From Madurella fahalii (taxonomy: Eukaryota > Ascomycota > Sordariomycetes > Sordariales): a stretch of 64,000 bases of DNA. The notes under the pieces are model-generated. The model had not been told where the DNA came from and made no database searches. It saw only the letters and a list, made by a program, of their open reading frames with translations. The stretch spans positions 5,605,001-5,669,000 of the forward strand of contig CM056875.1 in assembly GCA_029876055.1 (NCBI GenBank). Direction: 5' to 3'. Below, piece after piece: positions 48,223-58,270 of the stretch; position 1 is the stretch's first letter, and every line of letters starts with the position of its first letter. Position numbers and translations under genes: made by a program.

Positions 48223-50070
48223 ATGCCGTGCCTTCGCGGCATCGAAGTGTCATTAACCACCAAACCCGACGACGAGCAGATCCCTGAGTATCCCCATCCA
48301 GAAGGCACATCGGCTCGAATCCTCGATTTCCCTCATCACGGCCAGGTCACTCCGGTCGGTTCTGAGCGTCAGTCGAGCTGCACGAACGGCCCGGCCATCT
48401 ATAGGAAAACCGGCCCAATTGTTTCAGTATACATTCCCTCGATCCCAGGTCAGTCCTGCAACGCAGCCAACTGTAACCACACTGAAGATTCTAGGAATGC
48501 CATTCGCCATCAATTACGCCATCAACAATGCGCCTGCTGCCCCTTGTAAATATGTTTTCTTCCGGCTCTACATGAACGCCCGCACCATTGCTTCTTGGGG
48601 AATCGACCCCAGCATTCGGTCAAAGGGCAAGGTTGTCAACTCTCTGTGGGCGCCATGCGCACGTTATAGTGATGAAATTGGGTTCGAGGGGCGCAACTTT
48701 GTGTTCCTCCCTGGTCAGGAGTACAAGTCTGTCGCCGAAGACGGTGGCCTCATCGAGATCCAGGCCTTTCGGGCAAAGGAGAGACGGCCTCGAGCGCCGA
48801 GATTGGAAGAGTTTCGATTCCACGATAATTACGGTATTGCGTGAGTTCTTCTAATCGGACATATTTGCCCGATCATTTAAGCTGACTGAGCTCTCATAGG
48901 GCTCCGAGTATTGGCCTCTTAGACCAGCCACAGGACGCTTGTTTCTACGACTGGCACCTCCTTGACGCAAAAGACTCGCCGTTCGTATCCTTTAGGCTTC
49001 ACTACCGCTCTTGGAAAAACCTCACGCAGCTAAACCTCATCCCGGCAACCGAGCTTGAGTTTCTTCAATCCGCTTCACCAAGGGTGCTAAAGAGTCTCAG
49101 CAGAGTCAAGGCCGGCAATGGAGGATTGCATGATGAGTCGTATGGAGAGTCCCGTTATTCGCAGAGCCCGGACGAGGCTGTCTTCCTAGATTGCGAGGAA
49201 GAACCGGATCCTGAAGGCGGAGTACAGCCGGGCGCGACACACTACTTTCTAAAATCTCCGCCAGAACTCTTTCCAGCCGCTTCTGTGAATCCCACCGTTC
49301 CTCAGCCAAGCAAAGCACTACGAGACGGCCAGTGCGAGCCACAACTGCAGCGCCCGCTCCCAGAACTTCCAAGGGAAGAGCGTAGCGGCCTTTCAAGGCG
49401 ATCTTCGGCGGCGTCAGCGGTATCGGCAACCCTCTCAATCGCGCCTTCCCTGCTGCAGTACCTCGACGAAAGGTCCTTCAGCCCCGAAGAAATTGAAGTT
49501 GGTGTCGCACAGCTAGTTCAACTCCCCCAGTCTCAGTCAGGCTCCAGTATCATTCTGGATGAAGAGACTAGATCGATGATGCAAGCCGATTGTTCTATTT
49601 CTGACTATGAAACCTCGCCGCGGTCAACAAATGACTCCTTATCGGACAAGATGTTGTCTCCAGACCGCTATCTGCCTATGACTGGAAGCGGCCTTGAACA
49701 AGGCCTCGCATTCTTCACCCCGCCAAGGCAACAGCCATTTTCCAAGGCAGTAGATTCTACTCAATCTCTCCAGAGCGGCCTCAGCTTTGAGCATGATCTT
49801 TCACCAATAGGGGCGATTACCTTGAGCGAGTCGGAGTGGATGAGCCGCAGCCCGTCGCCGGCTCGGACAAGGGCTGCTAATGCTGCTGCTCGTCGCGCTG
49901 TCAACTCCCGGTCAGATCGGTCAGGGGGCGCATCGCTCCTGTCGGGTCTTCGCAAGAAGAAACTTAGTGCATCGCCACGGAAGATAGCGGCGATGGTTAT
50001 TGGGCGTGGGCTGCCGAAACCGGCTACTACTAATAATCTAGTTCATGGGAAGGTTGGGAACTGGATCTGA
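48223..50070 (+). CDS. Fungal hypothetical protein, DUF7918-like N-terminal domain
   Basis: Three exons fit phase: 48223-48448, 48495-48840 and 48900-50070, giving 580 residues. The first 200 residues look folded: CLRGIEVSLTTKPDDEQIPEYPHPEG at the N-terminus, VSVYIPSIPGMPFAINYAIN across intron 1, then YVFFRLYMNARTIASWGIDP and LIEIQAFRAKERRPR. This layout resembles the fungal DUF7918 domain, a jelly-roll-like domain of unknown role. After about residue 270 the protein is Ser/Pro-rich and probably disordered, with a basic C-terminus (SLLSGLRKKKLSASPRKIAAMVIGRG in part). Function unknown; the DUF assignment is from memory of family layout. Confidence 0.72.
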
Positions 50071-50397
50071 TTTCTCTATCTGATGTGGAGGACAAGTACT
50101 GTAAGGGCGAGTGTTGTGCACGGTATATCATGTCTTCTTAGGCGCAAATCTGCTTCTATGGTTGATAACGCATATCAAGGGGCTGTTATGGGGGACATAC
50201 AAGTGTGCGATAGCATCTGCATTAGGCATGGAGAATAGCTCAGTGTTGGTAACGGATGTATCATCAGGATGGTGTGGTGGTTATGCATACTCGCAAATCC
50301 TAGATCGCCGCTCCAGTGAGGCCGCTTTGCTTATCCTCTCAGGAGGGATCACGATTAAACCAGAGGACCTGATGCGCAACCCAACCTACCTACCTAC
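50071..50397. other. Intergenic region between convergent genes
   Basis: Short gap between the DUF7918-like gene and the true 3' end of the OXNAD1-like gene. Only 3' UTRs are expected. Confidence 0.35.
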
Positions 50398-51511
50398 TTA
50401 CCACCACTTTTCAAACAACACCCTTCCCTTATCCATCCCAAACCCTTCAGCCGACACCAGCGCCTCTACAAACTCATCTGTCATGGCCGGCACTCCGCAT
50501 ATATACACTACCGCCGCCTCCTTGTCCTCCTTCCCTATCGCCTTTCCACATCAGCCACCGTCATCCTCCTTCTCAGGAAAGGTACCTCAATCCCGCCATC
50601 GTCACCACACCTCACCACATCCCTTGCCTGCCCCTCCCCATCACCATGATGCCCGCTACCATCCCCGCCTGTAAGGAACAACCGCACCCCGCCGCGTAAC
50701 CTCCCCCCTCCGCTGTGGAAAAGTCTCGCGATGCGGTCCAGGAACAGGACAGTACCGCCGCCGTTGTGGAAGGGGGATTTGACGCTGTAGAGCAGCCGTA
50801 CTTCGAAGCCACGCGGACCTCGCTCTTCTAGGGCTTCTTGCTCCCCGATGTGGCTGAGCATGCTCACCAGCGGGTTGATGCCCATACCGCTCGCGACGAG
50901 GACGACCTTGCGCAACAGCTGGATGCCGGCGGCTGGGGTCGGAGTCGGGCCTGTGGTTGTCCCGGGACTGCGGAGAAAAGGGGGCGGGAAGACGAAGCTC
51001 CCGCCTATGCGGACTTGTACGGGTGTGTGTACCAAGGTGGAGGGGGGCTGGAAGAGGTAGGCTGCTGGGGGGTTGGACGGGGAGGATTGGATGGCGAGTT
51101 CTATGTATGGGAGCGAGGTCTGGGAAGGGGAAGGCATGGCGCGGGACGGCGCGGAGGTGATGGTGAAGCCTCCAGGTTTGGGGATCCCTGCCGTGGGAGG
51201 AGGGTAGAGGTCTACCCATTGGCCGGGGAGGAACTGAGGGATTAGATCAAAGCCGGGATGTGGGTGCGAGATCGCTTGGGCTTACTTGTATGCTTTCGCC
51301 CGGGCTAATATCGAGGCGGAAGATGCGGATCGTGGGGGTTACTTGGGTAATGTGGGATATTGTCACAATGTGGAGGGACTAGGTAACAGCTAGGAGTGAG
51401 CTGGATATCTCGGCGGGTTGTAGACGTAAGATACTGGAGGCGAAAGAGGACCAGGCATACTGCATCACGAGGCTCATTTGCGGTTCGTTCTATGTGGCTT
51501 TCTTTGCTCAT
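50398..51511 (-). CDS. OXNAD1-like NAD(P)/FAD oxidoreductase, frameshifted near its C-terminus
   Basis: Exons 51511-51461 (MSKESHIERTANEPRDA), 51378-51286 (SLHIVTISHITQVTPTIRIF onward) and a last exon from 51233 fit phase. FAD-binding landmarks are FLPGQWVDLYPP and GGFTITSAP; NAD-binding landmarks are VVLVASGMGINPLVSMLSHI, VRLLYSVKS and VRLFLTGG. The frame hits a stop at 50535 just after RRRMTVADVE. One base away another frame continues EAAVVYICGVPAMTDEFVE and ends LFEKWW at 50400-50398, the usual C-terminus of this family. The break lies at the AAA run (minus strand) at 50543-50545. So it is either a recent pseudogene or a one-base assembly error. Family members resemble cytochrome b5/ferredoxin reductases. 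Confidence 0.78.
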
Positions 51512-52292
51512 CTTGTTCGTCGGGTAGCTGCCGGGCGGAGGTTGTGTTTGTATGGGAGTAAAAGTTGAGGCTAGATTGGCTGGTGATTGTGTGCTAACCA
51601 GAACTTGAAAATATTATGACGGATGCCAATGCAAGGGATGTTTAACATGCCCGGCTTGTGGATGAGACAGTGAAGGGGATGTGATCCGGCAGTGGTCAAT
51701 AAACCGGGTCCGAGAAAGTAATCCCGTGTGGGACCCGGTCCCGTCTCTGCGCCAGGTCGGCATTTTCTCAAACCGGATAATATATACCCGGTTCAAACTC
51801 CATCCTGGATTTGAGCTGGGAGCGCTGTGTTGGTTTACTCCGCAAGTCAGGTTGTACACAAGCAACGGCTAAACAACCGACAACTCTTAAGTCAATCACT
51901 GGGCGAAAAGTCGCGGTCCCGGTGCTCATATGTGAGCCTTGTGGGGCCGCTTTAAGCCCTAACCCTCTCTTATGTGTATTGGACACCATGGGAGAGCGCA
52001 CGGTCTCTCCGACCCGGCCCGTTGGGTCCAGGAAACGGAGCCGGTGTCGTTGGCCGCCGCTTTTCTCGGACGCACCGTTACATGGAAGAAGACGGAGGTG
52101 GGCCCCGGTCTTCTCGGACGCTTCACCCCATCGCCGTGGGCCAGGGACGAAGAGGCGCCCGGCAACCGGGAGTGAGGTGCCCTGTTCGCTGATACCGTCT
52201 CCGCGTGGATGCATGAACGGGAGAGCATCTGCTCGTGCGCGCCCGCCCCTTTGAATGGGCGCGACGGCGCGTAGACTTTGGCTTCAACAACT
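51512..52292. promoter_or_regulatory. Divergent intergenic region with a telomere-like motif
   Basis: Between the start of the leftward OXNAD1-like gene and the rightward orphan gene. CCCTAACCCT occurs at 51957-51966. Overlapping frames on both strands (51768-52369) have unequal, non-conserved translations and were left out. Confidence 0.35.
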
Positions 52293-52982
52293 ATGACCCT
52301 GACTTCCGACGCTTCTCCTGTCATCACACATTGTTTGTTTTTCACCCTGCACGCACCGTTGACAGACACATCCCAAGAAAACGGAATGTTTGGCTTCGCT
52401 CGTCGCCTTCTCCGGCGCTTTCGACTGAAACAAGAAGCACCTTCCGCTGGCCAAGGCTTCGAAAGACCGCCGACCGTCTCCTGGCTCTTGGCCCACCGAG
52501 ACGAATGCTCAGGAAAACGAGCTCAGACCAAAGGCGCCACACCAGCGGCATCCTTGTACCGCATGTATGAGTACCTGGTTCTCGGCCATATCACCGGACT
52601 GCGAACCGAGATCGAGTACTTCTTTAATCAGCCATCGTGGGCCGTCTCGGCGATTCCGGATCCCGTGGACCCCGACCCGGAGCGATACGCCATCCTTGCT
52701 GTCTTGCCATATTACCTCGTGACCGCCTTCAACCGCCTCATAGAGCGCGGCTTACCGCGGGGAAGTCCTGCTATCATTGCCGGAGCAGCAGCAGAGGAAG
52801 AACTGAGGGGCCGCGAGGTAGTGTTGGAGCAAGAACCAAGTTGGGCTGCCAAGGGACCGGCGCTGTCGAACGCTTTGACGATACGGGACAGATCCAACAA
52901 GGAGCCCGAAGAGGGGACGAGGAGCAAGCGGTTCTTGAATATGAATATCATCGTGGAGGAACCCCATATACTATTCGTCTGA
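52293..52982 (+). CDS. Hypothetical protein, possible lineage-restricted gene
   Basis: Intronless frame of 229 residues from ATG 52293; a second candidate start is ATG 52386 (MFGFARRLLRRFRLKQEA), which would give a more usual basic N-terminus. The middle part is ordered-looking: SLYRMYEYLVLGHITGLRTE, IEYFFNQPSWAVSAIPDPVD, PERYAILAVLPYYLVTAFN and LIERGLPRG. The tail is acidic and polar and ends EEPHILFV. I recognise no domain. No transmembrane signal peptide is clear. Coding status is supported by length and amino-acid composition only. Confidence 0.45.
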   Translation: MTLTSDASPVITHCLFFTLHAPLTDTSQENGMFGFARRLLRRFRLKQEAPSAGQGFERPPTVSWLLAHRDECSGKRAQTKGATPAASLYRMYEYLVLGHITGLRTEIEYFFNQPSWAVSAIPDPVDPDPERYAILAVLPYYLVTAFNRLIERGLPRGSPAIIAGAAAEEELRGREVVLEQEPSWAAKGPALSNALTIRDRSNKEPEEGTRSKRFLNMNIIVEEPHILFV

Positions 52983-53042
52983 GGAGAGATGTAGCAACGC
53001 TCGCTGGACAGCTGTATGATAGTGGCCTCAATCATTGTCGTC

Positions 53043-54019
53043 TCACCGTTGCGCTCGACTGGCTATTAAATGGACCCTGTCTTTGCTCGTAAAGTTCCAA
53101 ATGACAACTTTGATCGGACGCCGCCGCTCGTTGTCGCGTAGACCACCCACAATCGCCGGGTTGACCAGCAAGCATTTTGCCTCGGCCTCCGTTCGGAAGA
53201 GCACTCGTAGGAACTCGTTCAGCGTCCGCAAGAGATTCCAGATCCCACCACCGGCAATGGCAGTGCGTTCGTAGGCATCTTGTAACGCGTCAAAAGGCAG
53301 CCACTCGGTACCCGCCCCTTCGTGAATATGCCCGAAGATGTGAAGCCTCGGTCGGACCTGCCAGAGCTCCCGCAGCAGGTACACACACCCCAGGCGTAGC
53401 AAGTCGAGATGTGCCCGAGGAGGACCGTGGGTCACCAGGATGTCAACGTCTCGAGGCACCGTTCCGGCCCAGATGTTATCGCTACGCGGATACTGGAAAG
53501 CCCAGTTGCCATGCCGGGCCGAGTAGGGGCTGCCGTAAACGCGCAACTGGCGGCCGTTGGGACAGGTGGCAGTTGTGCTGGCGTTTTCCAAGTAAATAAT
53601 ACCCCTCCAGTCGATCGCCTTGCGCTCCGAGACCGCGTTTCCGGCGCCGCGTCGTTCATCTTGACTCGGATCAGCAGCAGGTCGTGGTTGCCAGCGATGA
53701 CGATTTTGACAGGATGTGACTGAGCCCGTAGCCAGTCTATAGTCTCCTGAAGTTCTCGAGAAGAACCAGACTGTGTCAAGTCGCCGGCGTGGATGAGCAC
53801 GTCTCCGTTTGGTAGCGCAGGCTGGCTGTTGTGGGTGTCGGATACACATACGACCGAGACGGGGTCGGCCACAGGCTGGGCGGGAAGTGGTTGCCGCCAT
53901 GTGTAGAGTGTGCGGGCGAGGAAGACACAGGGCTGAGCCAGGAACTGCTCCCAGATGCCGGGCCGCGGACGATGGAGCAGCGCTTCGAGGCCGGTGCGCT
54001 TCCTGGCGAAGAGTGGCAT
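53043..54019 (-). CDS. Calcineurin-like metallophosphoesterase (MPPED-type), apparently frameshifted
   Basis: Two overlapping frames together give one complete metallophosphoesterase. The frame from ATG 54019 has VVCVSDTHNSQPALPNGDVL (DxH), IHAGDLTQSG (GD) and IVIAGNHDLLL (GNHD). After about 53670 the continuation is in the next frame: DPSQDERRGAGNAVSERKA, IDWRGIIYLENAST, VYGSPYSARHGNWAFQYPR, DVDILVTHGPPRAHLDLL and LHIFGHIHEGAG (GHxH), stopping at 53043. All metal ligands are thus present but in two frames, split at CTGCTGCTGATCC. A one-base loss explains it. Alternatively a 47-base intron with a weak GTCAAG donor (about 53664-53618) would also restore phase. About 325 residues; the substrate is unknown. 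Confidence 0.75.
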
Positions 54020-55252
54020 GATGGACCTGACTTCTGAGGCGAAGCAAAGATGATGATTTGTTCTACACTGGATGATTTAAAAAAAAAAAAATGTTACAAA
54101 CATGTAAGTGGCGAGCCAGACACGGCAGCCTGGGCTTGAGAATGAGACACGGTGTTGTTACCTGATGTCCACGTTGGATGCTGGTGAAAGTGTAACAGTT
54201 TGTAACATTCAATGGGTCAGAAAACAGTCGCACATCGTGTCAACCGGCAGTGGTACCCTAGCCCTGGAATCCTGAACTTATCAGTCCATCCCACCGTTTT
54301 GTTCGGCCGCAAGGAGCACGCGCCTGCCTACACAAGACAGCTGTTTGTAGCGACAGCTGTTTGTAGCAGCAGCTCGTTGGGGAAGGCGCCAACTTGGAGT
54401 CCGCCTTTTGGCCTCGGCAGGCCCTCAAAATCTGGCCAACTCATTTTCAGAGACGTATTGATTGCTACCTGTGCCACACGCCATTCGGTTCATCCGGTGA
54501 GTGTACTTAAGAAGTCACTCTTACTGGCCTCAGCTGGGTCCCAATTTCCGGGCTTGGTATCCCATTTTTCTGGCACCTGAACTTCCATGTTCGGCATACT
54601 TTGCACACAGGAGAAAGATTTAGAGGAATGTATCTGGTCGTAAGTGCAAAGTATGCCGAATTTGGGAGCCCTGGAGTCCAGGAAATAGGATGATGAGTTC
54701 CGGAAAATGGGATGCATCTGATGCCGGAAAGACCGGCCCCCCCGCGGACTTAAAACAACATTTTGTGATGATGCCATGTATTTTCAGGGTTAGGGTTAAC
54801 TCACCATGACGGATGGCAGCTAAAACGGCAGCTCTCTGGTGCCGTTCTGTGAGATCCCAGATATCTCTTGCAGGAACGGGCTGAGTCCAACGGATAGGAA
54901 TGCGCGCCGAGCTCCCACAAGCCCGTCAATGAGGGGCAGTGTGCCCCACCATTGCTTTGCGACGGTGACCAATCAATCTGCGTTTGTTGGTTGTTCATGC
55001 CGCGACGATGACCGACCAACTACAAGAGGCTTCTCCCACCTCTCATGCATCCGGGCCATCTAAGCGCTCGTCCGGTCCATGCAGGCGCCAACTAAACTCC
55101 GACGACACTCATGCAAGTCGTCGGCTGCTGGATCGCGAGGTCAACCCTTATCGAAAAACACTTTTATACCCTTGGCCCCTCACCTCAGCCCTCGCTTCAG
55201 CTCAACTATCGATACCCAGCCGAAGTACTACGCAGACACCACGCCGTTCATC
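54020..55252. other. Intergenic region with hairpin repeat
   Basis: Between the leftward metallophosphoesterase start and the rightward APH-like gene. It contains an A-run of 12 at about 54079, a 17-base perfect inverted repeat (54590-54606 and 54644-54660) inside a larger imperfect one, and an interstitial telomere-like AGGGTTAGGGTTA at 54786-54798. No gene is supported. Confidence 0.5.
54556..54712. repeat. Imperfect inverted repeat (MITE/foldback-like hairpin)
   Basis: The inner arms TTCGGCATACTTTGCAC (54590-54606) and GTGCAAAGTATGCCGAA (54644-54660) are perfectly complementary over 17 bases around a 37-base loop. Outer pieces also pair imperfectly: TATCCCATTTTTCTGG near 54558 against CCGGAAAATGGGATGC near 54702. 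The whole could fold into a stem of about 70 bases. Such non-coding hairpins are typical of small non-autonomous DNA elements, but no target-site duplication was established. Confidence 0.6.
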
Positions 55253-56494
55253 ATGTCGTCGCAGAGCAGCGAGGATTTGGATCCCGAAGCCTTCGGGCCA
55301 CTTTTGGACATTCCAGAAAGCGCACTTGTCAATCTCGCGACGAAGATCAGGGCCGACATTTTAAACACCATCTCTTCATCTGGCTGTCTCGTCCGCCGTA
55401 TTGGCGGTTCATACAACCTCGTACACATCATCCAACTAGATGATGATTTCAAACTCGTCATTCGCATTCCGGCAACAGGCTGGGGTGATGGATTAACTGC
55501 AACGGCCGCGCACGCAATGGAGTCCCAAGTTGCCACGCTGCGTCTCATCGCCTCCATGACCGCTATCCCCGTGCCGCAGGTGTATGCATTTGACACAACC
55601 ACAAGTAACGCAATCGGCGCTCCGTACATCTGTATGAATTTCGTCCCTGGTCAGACGCTGGCAACGGCCTGGTTCGACACTACGCTCCCAACGCCTCTTG
55701 AGGACCGACGCCTGAGAACCCTGACTACCCTTTCGCAGTGTTTGGCCCAGCTTGCGCAGTTCAGCTTCCCAAAGATCGGCTCCATCCATAAGGGCGAGAA
55801 CGGAGATTTGATAATCGGTCCGTGTTACGATTGGAAGGAGAAAGAAGATGGTACTTTTCACATTATTGCATCTGGTCCCTATAACACAGCGGCTGAGTAC
55901 CTACACGACCACTATGCCGTGACCGACGAAAATAACAACCCGTGGAGGGCTGCGGCAACAACAGTTATGAAAGCGGTAGTCCGACACTTGCCTTTCCAAG
56001 AGTCATCTCAAGGATTCGTTCTCTCTATCCCGGATTTTGACTCGCAGAACATCATGGTGGACGATGAAGGCAACTTAATGGGCATTATTGATTGGGATCT
56101 TGTTCAGACACTACCTCGGTGCGTTGGGTACAGCCGTTACCCTGGGTGGATCACCCGCGACTGGGATCCGCTGATGTACGGTTGGCCTAAATCCGGTTCC
56201 GAAAACTCCCCCGAAGAGCTGGAACGCTACCGAATATGTTATAACCAGGCTATGGGAGAGGCTATGCAACAGAGCGGGGACTGGGAGTTCACTAGAAAAT
56301 CTCACATCTGGGAAGCAATATGGATCGCCGCGCTGAATCATGTTAACAGATTGGAGATATGTTGCAAGCTAATCCAGGAGGCTACAGGCGACGACAGAGC
56401 TACCGCCCGAAGAATCATGCACGATATTGGCAGCGGTGAGGCGGATTGGCCGAAGCTGGAGGAACAATTGGAAGCCTTCATCACCAAAAGTTAG
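55253..56494 (+). CDS. APH-fold phosphotransferase-like protein (aminoglycoside phosphotransferase family)
   Basis: Single exon, 413 residues from ATG 55253 (MSSQSSEDLDPEAFG); the longer in-frame start at 55079 adds an unlikely basic leader. N-lobe: VRRIGGSYNLVHIIQLD (glycine loop) and KLVIRIPATGWGDG (Lys/Arg strand). Hinge: APYICMNFVPGQTLATAW. Catalytic loop: SIPDFDSQNIMVDD, where the usual His before the Asp is replaced by Ile-Pro; the metal Asp is in MGIIDWDLVQTLP. The C-lobe is helical (WEAIWIAALNHVNRLEICC). Fungal genomes hold many such proteins with unknown, probably small-molecule, substrates. The name does not imply drug resistance. Confidence 0.85.
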   Translation: MSSQSSEDLDPEAFGPLLDIPESALVNLATKIRADILNTISSSGCLVRRIGGSYNLVHIIQLDDDFKLVIRIPATGWGDGLTATAAHAMESQVATLRLIASMTAIPVPQVYAFDTTTSNAIGAPYICMNFVPGQTLATAWFDTTLPTPLEDRRLRTLTTLSQCLAQLAQFSFPKIGSIHKGENGDLIIGPCYDWKEKEDGTFHIIASGPYNTAAEYLHDHYAVTDENNNPWRAAATTVMKAVVRHLPFQESSQGFVLSIPDFDSQNIMVDDEGNLMGIIDWDLVQTLPRCVGYSRYPGWITRDWDPLMYGWPKSGSENSPEELERYRICYNQAMGEAMQQSGDWEFTRKSHIWEAIWIAALNHVNRLEICCKLIQEATGDDRATARRIMHDIGSGEADWPKLEEQLEAFITKS

Positions 56495-57163
56495 AGGCTC
56501 AATTCTCTGTTGTGGGGCTTGGTGTTAGGCCTCCCTAGCCTCTTCCTGTCAATACACATTACTTTTGCTGCCTCCATCCAAGATTTTGTCTGATAGCCAA
56601 TCCATTTTTCCAAGGAGGAATATGTCTCCAGCGTGAGCACGGCTATTAGGTACTGTCCGCAAACCCCATTTATGTCACACGTGGACCAACCACAGTGCCA
56701 CTGATAAGGAGCTGGTCCAGCATTAGCTTGCCAAGCCTCTGAGACCTCAGAACCCTTGTTACAATTTACCACTTCTTCCTCTCACGATGTAATTAGCGCC
56801 AGGAGATGCCCTGCTCCTGACTTGTGCCGTCAACTTATGGCCAACAGCTCTGGACCTGGACATTTTGTTACGGCCTGCACCCCAGCGCCCGTGTGAGTCT
56901 GAACAATAGCCGCTCATGTTATGGCTGCTCGAGCGCCCCATAATTGGCCATAGGGAGGTTTGCGGTCCTGCCTGGGCACAGTGAATGCACCGTGTCCACA
57001 CTGTAACCGACGCATAGTAAGTAACCGCCTGCAGGGTAGTCACGTATTTCCAACTTCAAACGTTTGACTCAAGCTGCAGCTTGTAGTAGCTCGGATAATT
57101 TTCCTTCCACCGCTGTCGAAATAGGTGATTGTCCTTAAGCGCCAGGTCCGCCCTGGTAAGTAG

Positions 57164-57237
57164 TTGTCAGAAACACGGCACACTGGATTCGGTGGAATTG
57201 GTGGAATTGCAGCTGCATGATTGTATTGCGTGTGTTT
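57164..57237 (+). repeat. Left arm of diverged inverted repeat
   Basis: This segment, starting TTGTCAGAAACACGGCACAC, matches the reverse complement of 61381-61454 over about 74 bases. The differences are mainly C/T and G/A transitions (CACACTGG against CATACTGG, GCAGCTGC against GCAACTGC). The two arms face each other across 4.3 kb. Confidence 0.75.
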
Positions 57238-57744
57238 TCTGTGTGAATCCTGTGAGTGAGTTGTTCTGTTCTCCGTGGCTCTCTTATAGTTATGTATGGT
57301 GTCAAATGGTAGAACTAGCCAGCTGAACTGACGGAGTCAGTCCAGCTCGAATGGCCACGCCTGTAAATCCAGACCCTCCTTTCCGACAATAGTTACGGGT
57401 CGCAGCTAGAGGCCAACACCAACAACTGAATATAACTTGACCAAAATGTCACATGGCACGAGATGGAAGAGGGGCCCACACCCAACCAAAGAGCCAAAAC
57501 TCAGGTCGGCGGTTAGAATATCCAATGAGGTAACTGCCAAAGGGATGAACTCAGTGGAAAGTTGTTATCTCCAGGACCAGAGGCAGCCAACAAACCACGG
57601 TTGAGGTAGGTCCGGCTTACGCGGCCCAGCGGCTACGGCCAATGCCTCAAAAGCTGTATGGATCGTGCTCTGCCTTTAGCGCTTGCATGTCTTATTGAAG
57701 GTGAACATCGTCGGTTGGCACCTAGTTGGCGTCCCAGCATCAGG

Positions 57745-57750
57745 TATAAA
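57745..57750 (+). promoter_or_regulatory. Candidate TATA box of the small Cys-rich gene
   Basis: TATAAA lies about 155 bases before the ATG at 57906, followed by a CA/pyrimidine-rich stretch (CACTCACACACACACA near 57791) typical of fungal 5' leaders. A CCAAT string occurs near 57520. Position is plausible; function is inferred. Confidence 0.45.
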
Positions 57751-57905
57751 GCTGCAGTGAAAATCAGCACTCGGGCAATCTCAACATCACACTCACACAC
57801 ACACAATATCTTCAACAGAGAATCATACATAAGGTTCTGTCTTCAGCCAATTAACATATCCACTTACCAATATTAACGCGAACCTACCTTACCTAAACGC
57901 CCAAT

Positions 57906-58153
57906 ATGCTTGGATCTGGAAGTGGAACACACCATTGGTAGGATACGTTGCCCGAATTAGAAGACGTTGGTTGCTGACCTAACGGTGCAGCCCGGTCTGC
58001 AAAAAGAGCGCCAAGTCCAGATGTATCAAAAAAGGTCACTTAAAGACCTGCGATGACTGTGGCAATAACTATGCACCGGACTACAACTCGGAATGCCCCT
58101 ACTGCGCGGAGGCTCGGGAAAAGGAGGAAGCGCGGAAGAAGAAAGGAGAATAG
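57906..58153 (+). CDS. Small Cys-rich zinc-ribbon-like protein (64 aa)
   Basis: Two exons fit phase: 57906-57937 and 57991-58153. Splicing creates the first zinc-binding motif: HHCPVCKKSAKSRC spans the junction. It is followed by CDDCGNNYAPDYNSECPYCA, so three to four CxxC/CxxxC pairs are present in 64 residues, and the tail is a charged helix (AREKEEARKKKGE). A TATA-like box and CA-rich leader precede it. No known family was recognised; a small zinc-binding protein is inferred from the cysteine spacing. Confidence 0.65.
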
Positions 58154-58270
58154 GGGGCAAATTCATGATTAGTGCTAGATGGCCAGGTTGTTGGAAAATA
58201 CGGATGTAACAATGGGTAGGATGGAGGACTTTGTGTTATGAGAACCCACAGAGGCAGGTAGTTACGTGAG

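Larger units (their letters stand above)
56495..57905. other. Intergenic region with one arm of a diverged inverted repeat
   Basis: It holds the 3' UTR of the APH-like gene and the promoter of the small Cys-rich gene. The repeat arm at 57164-57237 is described separately. Short frames at 56491-57043 on the minus strand carry no motif. Confidence 0.4.

Noticed and set aside
51768..52254. Overlapping frames on both strands of about 147 codons
   Set aside because: Both translations are basic or Arg/Pro-rich without motif; the region is better seen as a divergent promoter.
51957..54798. CCCTAACCCT at 51957 and AGGGTTAGGGTTA at 54786 as telomere relics
   Set aside because: Only one to two repeat units each; such short strings occur by chance, and no subtelomeric structure was seen around them.
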